From positions 37,856,094 through 37,920,093 of the forward strand of contig CM022944.1 in NCBI GenBank assembly GCA_012931725.1: 64,000 bases of DNA. Direction: 5' to 3'. Shown here piece by piece: positions 34,944 to 46,537 of this stretch. Position numbers and translations under genes: made by a program. The notes beneath the pieces were generated by a model, which saw nothing but the letters and a program-made list of their open reading frames with translations, searched no databases and had not been told where the DNA came from. How positions within the stretch are numbered: the stretch's first letter is position 1; every line of letters begins with the position of its first letter. This DNA is from Litsea cubeba (lineage: Eukaryota; Streptophyta; Magnoliopsida; Laurales; Lauraceae).

Positions 34944-35396
34944 AAAAATATAAATTAATACCACTTGGAGAAATGCTCTGATACTACTTTGTAGAAATAT
35001 AAAGGTGTGGAGTGTGTATGTGCTTGTGTATCTAGGGTTGTACGGCCAAAGGTCTATAAAGAGCCCTTCCTTTGAATCAAATGAACGAAATATTTATAAT
35101 TTATTCAAACTTTAAGATAACAAGAGATCTTTATACACCAAAACACTCGGACAATGTCCAAGACCTTCACCACACACACTATTGCTCACACACTAGAAAA
35201 CAACTACAACGCAGCCATATATAGACTACGAAAGGACACTTTCAAAAGACATGACTTTACATATAACAACACAACAATAAAATTCCATGATGTTTAGCTT
35301 TTCTAGATGACCTTTAGACTTTCTAAAATGAATTTTGGATTCCCTAAGAGATTTTCTTGATTTTCATACTAGAATATTAAAACTGATATTTGAACA
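34944..35396 (-). mobile_element. LTR-plus-PBS remnant of a minus-strand retrotransposon
   Basis: Absent from block B. 34990-35396 is a 407-bp TG...CA stretch (TGTAGAAATAT...TTTGAACA). Next to it, on the minus strand, is TAGTATCAGAGC (34975-34986), an initiator-tRNA-type PBS with one change, and about 30 bp of leader. The flanks ATACTTAT (34936-34943) and ATACCTAT (35397-35404) resemble a diverged TSD. It looks like a 5' LTR with the rest of the element deleted. Confidence 0.65.
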
Positions 35397-35548
35397 ATAC
35401 CTATTATACAATAATAAATAAGTAAAAAAGAGGGCATGGCGGATCAAGAGCAATCAATACCCTAACCCAACATGAATGAACTTTGGGAAAAAAATCTAAA
35501 GTCTCTATCCACTTCGATTCTAGTAAACCCACTATCTGTTAGATTGTA
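35397..35548 (+). other. Last part of block A
   Basis: Matches about 55940-56070 of block B (CATGGCGGATCAAGAGCAA against CATGGTGGATCAAGAGCAA). Homology stops at ACTATC, where a TGTTAG sequence begins. Confidence 0.8.
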
Positions 35549-37048
35549 TGAGCTCAATCTAGTGGATTATTCGGTTAAATTGACTTATTTCATTAATTAA
35601 TTTATATTTTCATGCTTTATTCATGAGATGAATGGTATTTTATTCTATGTTTGCACATGACCAATACAAAATGACTTGATGGTTCATGAGATGAAACGAA
35701 GCCCACAAGTATATTAGATGCGATCCATGTGTTTGGATGAGATCCATATACATAAGACATAGATCACAAATCTTATACTTAAATTGATTTACACCCAGTG
35801 ATGAGATTGGGCATCTCATCTGATTAGGTTGTAGCACTGTGATCACTATGAGATAGTGTGATATGTCTCGGTCATCAGAGTAGAAGACTTTAGATTATTG
35901 TGCTGGTACATTGAATCTACTGAAGGACCATGAGTAACACCTTATATAAATTTATCTTTGATTAAAGGATTGCTCTCATAATTCCCAAGCAATAGGCTCT
36001 TAGTCCCAAGAGATTAATGGACTCAAGCTTCTGCTATATATTTACTTTGAGTCATTAATGAGTGAGGCCAATTATAGGTCAACACCTCGATGTCTTCGGT
36101 ACGTGGTAGTGGGGCTGTGGGAACATATAATTCGTAAGATGAATCTATTCTTATAAATATCCCCTTGTGCCAATTAAGGAATTTTATCATTAGTGAGTGC
36201 GCACCCATCTCAATTAAGAGTTAATTGGATAGTACTGATGATTACTGTGTTTAATTGGGACACAAGAATAATAAGAGATGAATCCAATTTAGTTAGACAG
36301 ATTTATTCCAATAGATCCATGGATATAATTGATGGAGGGGCTTACATGTAGTAATTGGGAAGTTTAGGGTTTTCTTGTAATTATTCCCAAGACTGGAGAG
36401 CAATTTCATTTAATTAGTGAACTTATTTGCAATTAACTTTGGGTCCAGAGCTCACATGAGATGTGGGATTCCAGATTCTTAGTTGGAGCCAGATTCTAAG
36501 GAATCCCTAGTAGTCCCCATGCTAGCCCTAATAAGAGAAAGTTATTAATCCTATTATAACTCTAAAGGAAATGAGGAGTACGTACGATACTTACTATAAT
36601 GGAAGTGAGACTTCTAATCTTGGTCTAAGAAGAAGTATGCCATAAACTATAAATAAGAGGTGAGGTTAGAGATCTCTACACAACAATAATCTCTCAAGTT
36701 CCTCTCTCTCCTCTGGCTTCCAACTAGAGATCTAGGGTTTTCTTCTACTTGTAGATCCCACCATTCTCCTTTAGAAGTTCTCTAAGAGGGTCATAACATG
36801 GAAGAACACATAGGCAATGGAGATCAAAATTTGTGAAAAGAGTTTTTGTAGAGATCAATTTCTCGATTAGAGCACAACCAAGCTCCAAAGGTATAGATCT
36901 ATTATATATTTGAATTAGTAAATCTGGTTATGCTTGTTGTTTCTTGATCTATCTTCTTGATGGTTGTTTAATATTAATGCATGAGATTAGGATTTTAGAT
37001 TTTGAGCTTGGGTTTATGGCCTTATGCACACTTGATCCCTGCATCCAG
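35549..37048 (+). mobile_element. Probable copia LTR (1.5 kb), right end unclear
   Basis: Starts TGTTAGATTGTATGAGC exactly where block A/B homology ends. It has a promoter-like ACTATAAATAAGAGG at 36645-36660. The right end is lost where gypsy-2 inserted (TSD TCCAG at 37044-37048); no PBS or TSD for this LTR was found. No coding sequence. Confidence 0.55.
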
Positions 37049-37086
37049 TAAGACAAAAGTTTTTTGAATACATATCCACGAGGCCC

Positions 37087-38135
37087 AAAATTCCGAGTTT
37101 CTAAAGCTTCTTCCTCTCCTCTACATGCATGGAGATGGAGCCTACCATCTCTTCCATCTCCCCTTACATCCGTTCATCAACTCCATAATTTCAAAACTAG
37201 AAACTCAAACATTTAACATTAACAATCCATCCTCAAGCAACCTATTTCCATATTCATCTAAATTGAGCTCAAGAGGCTACAATCTCACAAGACTGAGTTT
37301 GAGACTTGATCAAATAAAATGGACAACATGCATAATCAATTAAAGCTTTTACCTACCTCAGTCAGAAGAATTATACTCCTTCTTGCCCTTTTGGCTCAAT
37401 AATAGTTAAATCCCAAGATTCTCGAACCTAACATAAAACCTAGCCAACTCATGAATGAAGTGCATCCATGTAATGTAGGAAGGTCTCGTGGCTCCAATTG
37501 CAGTTCAATTCAAAGAATAGGCTTTGAGGTCTCACCTTTGAAACCAAATGAGAAGTTCTAGAGATGGCTTCTTGCAGAACCAAGAGTATGAGAAGATGAA
37601 GGAGGTGAGGAGGAATCTAGATCTTGCCTCCAATTAAACATGCATAAGCTCTTCCTCAAATATTTGAAAGAGAAGATAAGAGAAGCAAGAGAATGAAGAA
37701 ATACAGAGGTTTCTTCCTCATGGAGTAGGGAGCTGAACGATTGAAAGAGATTCAATTGTTTAAAGGTTTATGTTCTTCCACTTCATAAGAAAACCATGTT
37801 CCTTTTATGAATTTTCATTTTGAGTCAAATGGTGATTGACTCAGTTGGATTGAGGTCAAATAGTGAAGTGTCCAATACGAAAAATGATGAACTCGATGAA
37901 ATATACGCGGTGGCTTCAAGATGACATGCATATGATGAAAAATGATAAAACTTGAAATCATGAAAAAGTCCTTCGCTCTACCTAAACAGGTCAGGTCAGG
38001 TTGAAACTACCTATCAATGACCCAAGGTCTCACCCAATAGTCTAAGTAAGACTCACTAGTATAAAAATAACTTAATTTGCTTATCAACACAATTAATTAG
38101 CATTAATCGAGATTAAATCGTGTTGGGGTGTTGCA
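37087..38135 (-). repeat. 3' LTR of gypsy-2
   Basis: The minus strand starts TGCAACACCCCAACAC. It matches 43222-44297 closely (for example TTCTAAAGCTTCTTCCTCTC in both). Homology to the other LTR ends at 37087; the last 38 bp to the TSD differ. Confidence 0.8.
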
Positions 38136-38137
38136 TT

Positions 38138-38160
38138 CCCCCCCCCCCCCCCCCCCACCT
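38138..38160 (-). promoter_or_regulatory. Gypsy-2 polypurine tract with G19 run
   Basis: The minus strand reads AAGGT, then 19 G residues, then AA, directly before the 3' LTR. Purine-only apart from one T, in the correct place; the G run looks expanded. Confidence 0.7.
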
Positions 38161-38286
38161 TAGGAATCATTCCGTCCTCAGAATGAAACACACATGAGTA
38201 AATAGTTCTGTATAATTTTGGGTTACTTGCTCCTTGAGTTCCCACATAGCCTCCCAAAGAACTTTAACCCAACATACAGTTTTCAT

Positions 38287-38511
38287 CTACAAAACTTGTT
38301 TTTTCACATCAATAATAAGGAGCGGACGCTCAACATATGTCGCGTTTGGCCTAATTTGAACATCGCCATACTGGATAACATGTGACGGGTCTCTCACATA
38401 TTTGTGAAGCATCGATACATGGAATACATCACGGACACCTGCACACTCTTGCAGCAGATTGAGTCTGTATGCTACATCACCAATTCGGCTCTTGATATCG
38501 AATGTTCCCAC
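38287..38511 (-). pseudogene. Gypsy-2 integrase C-terminal region
   Basis: Minus-strand GTFDIKSRIGDVAYRLNLLQ, AGVRDVFHVSMLHKYVRDPS and QIRPNATYVERPLLIID match the GPFKI...HVSMLKKY...YEERPV segment of Tekay-like integrase tails (compare gypsy-1 at about 15700-15900). Confidence 0.85.
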
Positions 38512-38685
38512 ATATCATGGTGAGAGTTTGCCTTTCTGCCCAAAGCGAATTGTGCCCTTTCATTGAAGAGGTCTTCAAGAACACCCAATCTCCAATCTGA
38601 AATTCAAGTTTCCTTCTCCGATTATCTGCATAGCTCTTCTGTTTGATTGAGCAATCTTTAGTCTCTTCCTAACCTTCTAAACATT

Positions 38686-39336
38686 TTATGTTGTGTCTGC
38701 AATGGTAGTGGGTCCATGGAAACTTCTTGTACCGAATTCTTCCCAACACATGGGTGTCCTGCAACTGCGACCATAGAGTGCTTTGAATGGTGGCATACTA
38801 ATTGTTGAATGGTACCTGTTGTTATATGTGAACTTGCATAGTGCTAGATGCTCATCCCATTCGCTGTCAAAATCAAGAACACTAGTATGAAGCATATCTT
38901 CAAATGTTTGTATTGTGCGTTCAGACTGTCCATCAGTTTGTGGATGATACACGGTGCTGGAACTAAGCTCTATACCCATGGACTGCTGAAATGATTTCCA
39001 AAATGAAGACACGTGTCTACTATCCCAGTTAGCTACTAGGGAAACTGGCGTACCATGTGATCTAGTAATCTCGTTGACAAATATCTTAACCGTTTCATTG
39101 AACTTCATGCCCTTTTAAAATGGAATGAAATGCGCTAACTTCGTTAAATGATCTACTATTACCCAGATTGCATTGTTCTTCCTGCTTGTCGTTGGTATTC
39201 CTAAAACGAAGTCCATCGAAATGTGTTCCCATCCCCACTTCGAAATTTGCAAAGGATGCAGTAAACCTGGAGGTTCCCTATGTTCACGTTGATGGGTATA
39301 GCATTTGGATACAAATTCTACAATCTCTCTTTTCAT
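38686..39336 (-). pseudogene. Gypsy-2 integrase core
   Basis: Two frames: 39336-39115 (CYTHQREHREPPGLLHPL; ISMDFVLGIPTTSRKNN; IVDHLTKLAHFIPF) and 39108-38686 (HGTPVSLVANWDSRHVSSFW; STVYHPQTDGQSERTIQTFE; FKALYGRSCRTPMCWEE). The second catalytic Asp block is intact as NWDSRH, and the Glu block as GQSERT. A short frameshift and stop separate them. Confidence 0.88.
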
Positions 39337-40202
39337 GTTATTTCATGACCAAACCCTGCCCTTGAGATTTCTATACATTTTGATGCTTCCGGGATGCAAT
39401 AAATATCTTGCCTGATAAGCGTCAGTTACGACTGCTACCGTCAAGTTTCTTATCGCCGAAACACACGACCTAACCTTGAAGCACGAAATTCCATCCACCA
39501 AATGAAAATCAGGCCTATTTATAATGTCATCTCAAATTCTAGACGATTTCGGGTTTCCTAAATTATTCATCTTTAATCTACTGAATTAGGTTTGGTTCGA
39601 AAATTGACATAGCCGCGAGTGCCACCTTATCACTTATTAGCTTTATTGTCGCATCGAGCTCTCTAAATTCCTCAAGTAGTAACCATTCACCACATATGAT
39701 TGTTAAATTAGATGTTTTTCTACTCAAAGCATCAGTCACTACATTTCCATTCCCTGGGATGTATTTAATCGGGAAGTCATAATCTTTGATGAACTCTAAC
39801 GATTGTTTCTTCTCATCTTAATATTTTGCTGAGAGAATAAGTATTAAAGACTGCGATGATTAGAGTGTACCTCAAATTGTTCTCCAAAAAGAGAGTGTCT
39901 CAACAATTTCAAAGCAAACACTATAGCTGCCAAATTGATGATTGTGGGTGGCATAATTCTATTCATGATCCTTCAACGACGAGACCCATAAGCAATCACC
40001 TTGCCATTCTGCATAAGTACATACCCCAAGCTAACTCTAGATGCATCAAGATAAATCATGAAACTTCCACAACCTTCTAGTAAAGACAATATTAGGGCGA
40101 TAATCAATTTCTCCTTTAGGTCTGAAAGCTTGACTCACATTCATCAGTCCATAAGAATGGTACATCTTTCCGATTCAACCTTTTCAACGGGGCTGAGATC
40201 TT

Positions 40203-40831
40203 TTAGAAGTCTTTTATAAATTTATAGTGATAACCTGCAAGACCTAGGAAACTTTGTATCTCTGCAACTGTCTTTGGACTCTGCCAATGAGTAACCTCTT
40301 CTACTTTTACGGGATCAACTGCCAAACCAGCGCGAGTGATAATGTGACCTAGGAATGCCACCTGCTCTAGCCAAAAGTCACATTCCTCTAGCTTGGTATA
40401 CAACTGATGAATTTTTTCAAAAGTGGTAATGATGTTCTCAGATGATCTGCATGCTCCTCTACGTATTTAGAATACACCAAAATGTCATCTATAAAGACCA
40501 TAATGATTTGATCTAGATAGGGAGTGAAGATCCTATTCATCATAGCCATAAATACAGCAGGTGCATTAGTTAGACCGAAAGGCATAACAAGAAATTCATA
40601 GTGGCCATACCTAGTCTTGAAAGTTATCTTCTGAATGTCCTTCCATCGGGCTTTCAATTGATGATAGCTAGATCTAAGATCAATCTTGGAGAAATACGCT
40701 ATGCCCTGAAGCCGATCAAACAACTCATCTATTCGGGGTAGATGATACTTGTTTTTAATTGTCACTTGGTTGATCTGCCGGTAATCAATGCACATCCGAA
40801 GGGTGCTATCTTTCTTCCTTACAAACAACAC
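40203..40831 (-). pseudogene. Gypsy-2 reverse transcriptase
   Basis: Minus-strand frames 40831-40388 (CIDYRQINQVTIKNKYHLPR; MPFGLTNAPAVFMAMMN; VFIDDILVYSKYVEEHADHL) and 40403-40203 (CDFWLEQVAFLGHIITRAGL; FLGLAGYHYKFIKDF). The catalytic FIDD box is intact. About 75% of positions match gypsy-1 RT by eye, so same clade, different family. Confidence 0.9.
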
Positions 40832-41659
40832 CGGAGCTCCCCACGGAGATACATTAGGTCCATATAAACCCCATGTCTAACAACTCTTATATTTGTTTTT
40901 TCAATTTTTGGAGTTCTGCAGGGACAATTCTATAAGGTGCCTTGGATATTGGAGCGGTACCCAGCACTAGATCAATAGGGAAATCTACTTTCCTATATGT
41001 GGGTAACCCTAGAATTTTATCTGGAAATACATCCGGGAATTAACACACTACCGAAACTTCTTCTAGCTTCTTAGGTGGTTTATTCTTAGAGATAAAGGTG
41101 AAGTAGCCTTTGCAACCATTCTCGAGCAGCTTTTCAGCATCAAGTGTTGACATTAGTCCTATGATAGACTTTTTCTTCCAAACTAGGTTCTTCTACCTTG
41201 AAGGTGATGGTCTTGTGGAAGCAATCCACACAAGCCCGGTACCTCGCAAGCCATTCAGAAGATGATGTCGAAGTCTGCATCGCCAAAACTATCAAATATG
41301 CTGGCATCTACAATTCACCAATCTGAACACTACACTTAGGGTATTAGTTCTCGCAAACTACTCCCTTGCCCACAGGAGTAGTCACCGGCTATATATACGG
41401 TAGCAACTCAGGTGGCTGCTGAACTTCACATGCAAAGTGAGGTGTCAAAAATTAATGTGTAGACCCCGAATTAAACATTATTCTAACATTCCTAGAACAT
41501 ATTACAATTGTACCTTTAACAACATTGCCGGCTGCCTTTTCTTGTTCATGGTCCACTACGTAGACCCTCCTTGCTTGATGTGATTGATAACCGGGTTGTT
41601 GTCTTTGCTATCATTGCCTTCCTTGGTATTGTTGTTTGATAGGTGGTGCTGGTAAGGCT

Positions 41660-42360
41660 AGCCGCTATGGTGGGGCTGGAAGTGTTGTTCTTACTTGCTG
41701 AGGGGCCCTGTTACCCAATCTATCCCTCTGGTACACAGCCAATAGATGCTCCATAGATCCATAAATAATATATGCCCCTGTGATCCTCCAGCATCTCTTA
41801 GTCCGATGCCCCTTGCCACATGTGTCACATTTCGACATGCTAGAACCAACTACTACACCCTTATGTTTCTTTTGCTGATGACCTTTCCCAAAATGAGACG
41901 AACTACCCTCTGCATCGTGAAACGTTTCCGGCCTCTTGGACGTCACCACATGTTTCCCATACAAAGGGTGAAGACCACCAATCAAGTCTTCAACAAACTT
42001 TGACAATTGGAGGAAAATGTGTACATACGCTGCCACTGGCTTCTAGTTTTGCTTTAGGGCTAAGAACCCTTCTTCCTTTTTCCAGTGGACGTGATCTAGT
42101 ATAAACTCACGATGTGACTGCTTCTTTAATGTCCCCGAGATGGTCTCGTTGGGCATTTCTTTGAAAGAGTCCCTTATACTTTTCCACCACACATTCACAA
42201 CCCCTTGTAACATCAAGGCAGTGAGCATAACCCGTTGCTTGTTATTGCACACCACTGTCTCAAAAATATTGTCAATGTGCTCTAGCCATTCATCAGCTTG
42301 TAGGGCATCCGCCTAACCATGAAAAATCAATCGTTCCTCTCTTCCTGAACTTCTCTTAAA
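41660..42360 (-). pseudogene. Gypsy-2 gag
   Basis: The minus strand gives ADEWLEHIDNIFETV (about 42310-42265), then VMLTALMLQGVVNVWWKSIRDSF and the tail with a zinc knuckle-like CDTCGKGHRTKRCW near 41800-41840. Frameshifts lie between 42043 and 42036 and upstream. Confidence 0.8.
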
Positions 42361-43221
42361 ATGAATTAGGTTCATGTGACATGTGGGTTATGGGCCCACC
42401 ACGCATCAGGAGAACCTTTGGCCAGGTCACTAGTGACATCCAACAAGATTTTCTCTCTAAATGAGAGGATGAACATAATGTAGTCGCCAACTAATAATGT
42501 ATAATTCCCTTATTTGATTCGTAAAGCATAGATTATTCATTATTGCATGATTGCCTAGTTCAACTTAATATTGATCTCTTTTAATCATCTGTCATTAATT
42601 CGAATTGATACAACACTTGATAAATAATTACTGCTTATACTTTGTTAAATTGTCATATTTACGACGCTATCTATTGGTGTCACAGACGCAGGTACCTTCT
42701 CCCGGCCCTGAGGAAGCCTCGGAGAGAGGGGGAGACCAAGGAGGTTCCTCCAGGATTAGAAGAGTGGGCAACTAAGGGCACCATCTAGTCCTCACTTTCC
42801 GGAGAGCGTCATGGGAGACTTTTGGATATAGTTCATAAACTGATCTTAGCCTCTAAAGGGCATACATGGAATTTATAAATGTCTCATTAAACATGTGGAA
42901 CGTGCAGGGTTCCAGTCTAAGGCCCTATTACGTCTTTTGATGTCTGAGAATCCTATTGGTTTAATGTGTGTAACATAATCCTCCTTAGGGACAATGATGG
43001 AGGGTTATCAATGCATAGGACTGGCAATTTGCCACCTTTAATGGGTCAAAATGACCTTATCAAAAGGTTCAGGTCCGCTCGAGCTGACCCATATCCGCTC
43101 ATGCGGATATTGTCCTTAGAGGGTACCCACTTGAACGGGCTTTTATCCTCTCTGGCGGATTCTTTCTAGATAGCAACTCCGCTCGAACGAGGTTTCACGC
43201 GCTCAAGCGGGCTGTCCAGAT
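42361..43221 (-). other. Gypsy-2 leader and distal 5' LTR, mixed
   Basis: No gene. 43050-43090 (GGTTCAGGTCCGCTCGAG) matches the solo LTR at about 27554-27571 in the same orientation. By contrast 42665-42800 matches 26580-26675 of the solo LTR in the opposite orientation. The LTR/leader boundary could not be set. Confidence 0.5.
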
Positions 43222-44297
43222 TCCCAAAATTTTGAGTTTCTAAAGCTTCTTCCTCTCTTCTACATGCATGGAGATGGAGCCTACCATCTCCTTCATCTCC
43301 CATTACATCCGTACATCAATTCCATAATTTAAAAACTAGAAACTCAAACATTTAACATTACCAAAATATCCTCAAGCAACCAATTTCCATATTCATTTAA
43401 ATTGAACTCAAGAGGCTACAATCTCACAAGATTGAGTTTGAGACTTGACCATATAAAATGGACAACATTCATAATCAATTAAAGCTTTTGCTTGCTTCAG
43501 TTAGAAGAATTATACTCCTTTTTGCCCTTTTGGGTCAATAATAGTTAAATCCCAAGATTCTCAAACCTTACATAAAACCCAGCCAACTCATGAATGAAAT
43601 GCATTCATGTAATGTAGGAAAGTCACGTGGCTCTAATTGCAGTCCAATTCAAAGAATAAGCTTTGAGATCTAACCTTTGAAACCAAATGATAAGTTGTAG
43701 AGATGGCTTCTTGCAGAACCAAGAGTATGAGAAGATGAAGGAGGTGAGGAGGAATCTAGATCTTGCCTCCAATTGTACATGCATAAGCTCTTCCTTAAGT
43801 ATTTGAAAGAGAAGAGAAGAGAAGCAAGGGAATGAAGAAATACAGAGGTTTATTCCTCATACAGTTGGGAGCTGAACGATTGAAAGAGATTCAATTGTTT
43901 AAAGGTTTATTTTCTTCCACTTCATAAGAAAACCATGTTCCTTTTATGAATTTTCCTTTTGAGTCAAATGGAGATTGACTCAGTTAGATTGAAGTCAAAT
44001 AGTGAAGTGTCCAATATGAAAAATGATGAACGCGACGAAATATATGTGGTGGCTTCAAGATGACATGCCTGTGATGAAAAATGATCAAGCCTAAAATTAC
44101 GAAAAAGTCATTCGGTCTGCCTAAACAAGTCACGTCGGGTTCAAACTACCTATCCATGACCCAAAGTCTAACCCAATAATAGTCTAAGTAAGACTCACTA
44201 GTATAAAAACAACTTAATTTGCTTATCAACACAATTAATTCTAATAAGACATAATTAATTAGCATTAATCGAGATTAAATCGGGTTGGGGTGTTACA
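43222..44297 (-). repeat. 5' LTR of gypsy-2, recognisable part
   Basis: The minus strand starts TGTAACACCCCAACCCG at 44297. Aligned with 37087-38135 throughout, with scattered substitutions of several percent. Followed on plus by the TSD TCCAG. Confidence 0.82.
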
Positions 44298-44460
44298 TCC
44301 AGTGCTCAGTTGGATGAGTAATTATAATCTTTGTTTACTTTTGGTTTTTCATTTTATTTGAATGTTTACTATTCTTTATATAATATTATGTTAAAAAATC
44401 TACCACTTGAAAAGAAACAAAGAATTTCATTTAATAGCTTATTTTTATATCTTTTGTTCT

Positions 44461-44469
44461 TTCATTCAT
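44461..44469 (+). repeat. Left TSD of MULE-PPR (TTCATTCAT)
   Basis: Nine bases repeated exactly at 47348-47356, just outside the opposite TIR. Confidence 0.9.
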
Positions 44470-44679
44470 AGGAAAACTACCGGAAAAGTCCCCTTAGTAT
44501 GTCATTTTTAGGATGACAACCCGCTAGAAGTTTAGAGATGGGAGGGGTCCTTTGGGTGTGTTTTAGTCTTTTTTTTTTTGTCATTTAGGACATTGTCGGT
44601 ATCGACCACCCTATACAGGTTGTTATTTATTTGCAGAACTCAAATAAAAAGTGGGATTTTCTTTGTTTATTGCCGGTAG

Positions 44680-44985
44680 TGCTCTAGAGTGGTGGATGTG
44701 GCTAGGGGAGGCAGGGAGAGGAATGATATAAAGAAATGGAGGGCGACGATCATGGAGTCGTCTTCGTCAGAGGATGAGGGAGGATCGCCATGGAGGGAGG
44801 GAGGAAGAGGAGGGAGAAGAGGGGAGGGGAGACGGAGCCAAAGTTGTAGGAGGAGAAGAGGAAGAGGGCCCGGGCCTATAGGTGGCGGGGGAGGGAGGGG
44901 ATGAGGGCTAGGGACCTGCAGATCCAAGGGGAGTGAGAGGAGGCGAGGTTGGATGATCCTTAGGTGAACCTGCAGATTCAACGTT
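44680..44985 (+). other. GC-rich captured-looking segment in MULE-PPR
   Basis: Strong purine skew and GC content unlike the surrounding DNA. The plus-strand ORF 44689-44904 reads ESSSSEDEGGSPWREGG and then Arg/Gly-rich. It may be an exon fragment of another host gene; the source is not recognised. Confidence 0.5.
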
Positions 44986-45015
44986 AATGTCGTCTTTTTT
45001 TTTATTCGCTATATT

Positions 45016-45435
45016 GTCGATATCGACAACTTTTATCTGTTCCAGCAGCTGCTGACTTACAACTTTTAATTCATTCTACTGACGAAACTAGTCGATATCG
45101 ACAACTTAATATGGTCGCTATCGACAACTTTTATATGTTCCAGTAGCTACCTACTTACAACTTTTAATTCATCCCACTAACGAAACTAGTCGATATCAAC
45201 AACTTAATATTGTCGCTATCGACAACTTTTATCTGTTCCAACAGCTGCCTACTTACAACTTTTAATTCATCCCATTGACGAAACTAGTCAATATCGACAA
45301 CTTAATGTTGTCCCTATCGACAGCTTTTATCTGTTCCAGCAGCTGGCTACTTACAACTTTTAATTCATCCCACTGACGAATCTAGTCAATATCAACAACT
45401 TAATGTTGTCGCTATCGACAACTTTTATCTGTTCT
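45016..45435 (+). repeat. 98-bp tandem array with GTCGATATCGAC palindrome
   Basis: Unit starts at 45016, 45114, 45212, 45310 and 45408 (exact 98-bp period, last copy partial). Each unit contains two variants of GTCGATATCGACAAC, whose first 12 bases are a perfect palindrome, and the block GTTCCAGCAGCTGCCTACTT. The same palindrome occurs near both TIRs (44596 and 47212-47245). Confidence 0.93.
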
Positions 45436-46537
45436 TACGAATTCCGAAGGCTGTGGAAATGACAACAACAGCATCAAACAGCTTCATGCAATTCATAATA
45501 AACAACTCCTTTATCAATCTACCCCCAACATAGCAAACCCCCCCCCCCCCCCCCCCCATCTCTCTTTCTTCTCCTCTTCGTCAGTAGCTGACAACCTGCT
45601 TGTCACTCCTTTATCAATCATTCTATATACATGCATTCAACCATTCTATATACATATTGTGGAACTCTAACACATACATTCAACCTTCTATATACAATCT
45701 GCTAACAGTAAAGAAAAAATAACATCAAACGCAAAGTATACATGATCCAACAAAAGGATTCTAAAGAAATACAATTCATTTTATACAATGGCAAAAGGAG
45801 GCTAAGTACAAGTCTATCAACCTGACAGACTAATGAAACATAACCATATCAAAGCCAACGTTACAATTTTCAATAAAAAGTACACCACAAAGGTAGCCCC
45901 ATAAGCAGTATCCACCAAAAAGTGAAGAAAACAAAACAGGGATACTATGAAAATAAGGGAGCATACCTATGAAAATTGAGAGGCCAGCAACCTGGGATAC
46001 CATTTTCTAGCATAGTTGAAGATATATTTCACCAAACAACTACCATACTATAACTTTTATCTAATAGTTAATCTACTGGTTTGAATCCAACATATTAAAC
46101 CCAACTTATGTTCATTAAGAATGTCTTAAAAAGCAAACACCATGGAATAACATATGCCACCGTTCAACTACAAGACACATTACATCAAACACCTACAAGG
46201 CAACAACATATGCCTCTATTTAGCTACAAGACATATTTCATCAACTACAAAGAATCCAGAAATTGGTATAGTTTCAGAAGAGAGAATAGAAAAAATATCC
46301 TAGACATGTAGTTTACAAATCTCACTCTACTCAAGAGGGATCACAAAAAAGCCCACCATCCATACATCCAAAGAATCAAACTTACATTTAATTTCTAGTG
46401 ATTTAATCTACACATAACATAAACAGTGAAAACAACCATCATTCCCGAAAAGACTTCTGATGGAAACATCTAAAAAAAGCCTAATTTCCCAAACAGCTCC
46501 AGCAGAATCAAGAATTTCAATAGGCTCTCAACATTCT
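45436..46537. other. Anonymous MULE-PPR interior
   Basis: AT-rich, no recognisable ORF. It includes a C20 run at 45538-45557 followed by a CT-rich stretch. It could be intron or UTR captured with the PPR fragment; nothing decides this. Confidence 0.5.

Larger units (their letters stand above)
37049..44297 (-). mobile_element. Gypsy-2: decayed minus-strand chromovirus
   Basis: About 7.2 kb between TCCAG repeats (37044-37048 and 44298-44302). On the minus strand the order is 5' LTR (from 44297), gag (42350-41660), protease region, RT (40831-40203), RNase H traces, integrase (39336-38686), chromodomain-side tail (38511-38287), a G-rich PPT and the 3' LTR (from 38135). Many frameshifts. No PBS was recognised, and the left end begins TA rather than TG, so the outer left boundary is less sure than the right. 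Confidence 0.8.

Noticed and set aside
44667..44981. Pro/Leu-rich 104-codon minus-strand ORF
   Set aside because: Shadow of a purine-rich segment; either strand is equally open and neither shows a domain.
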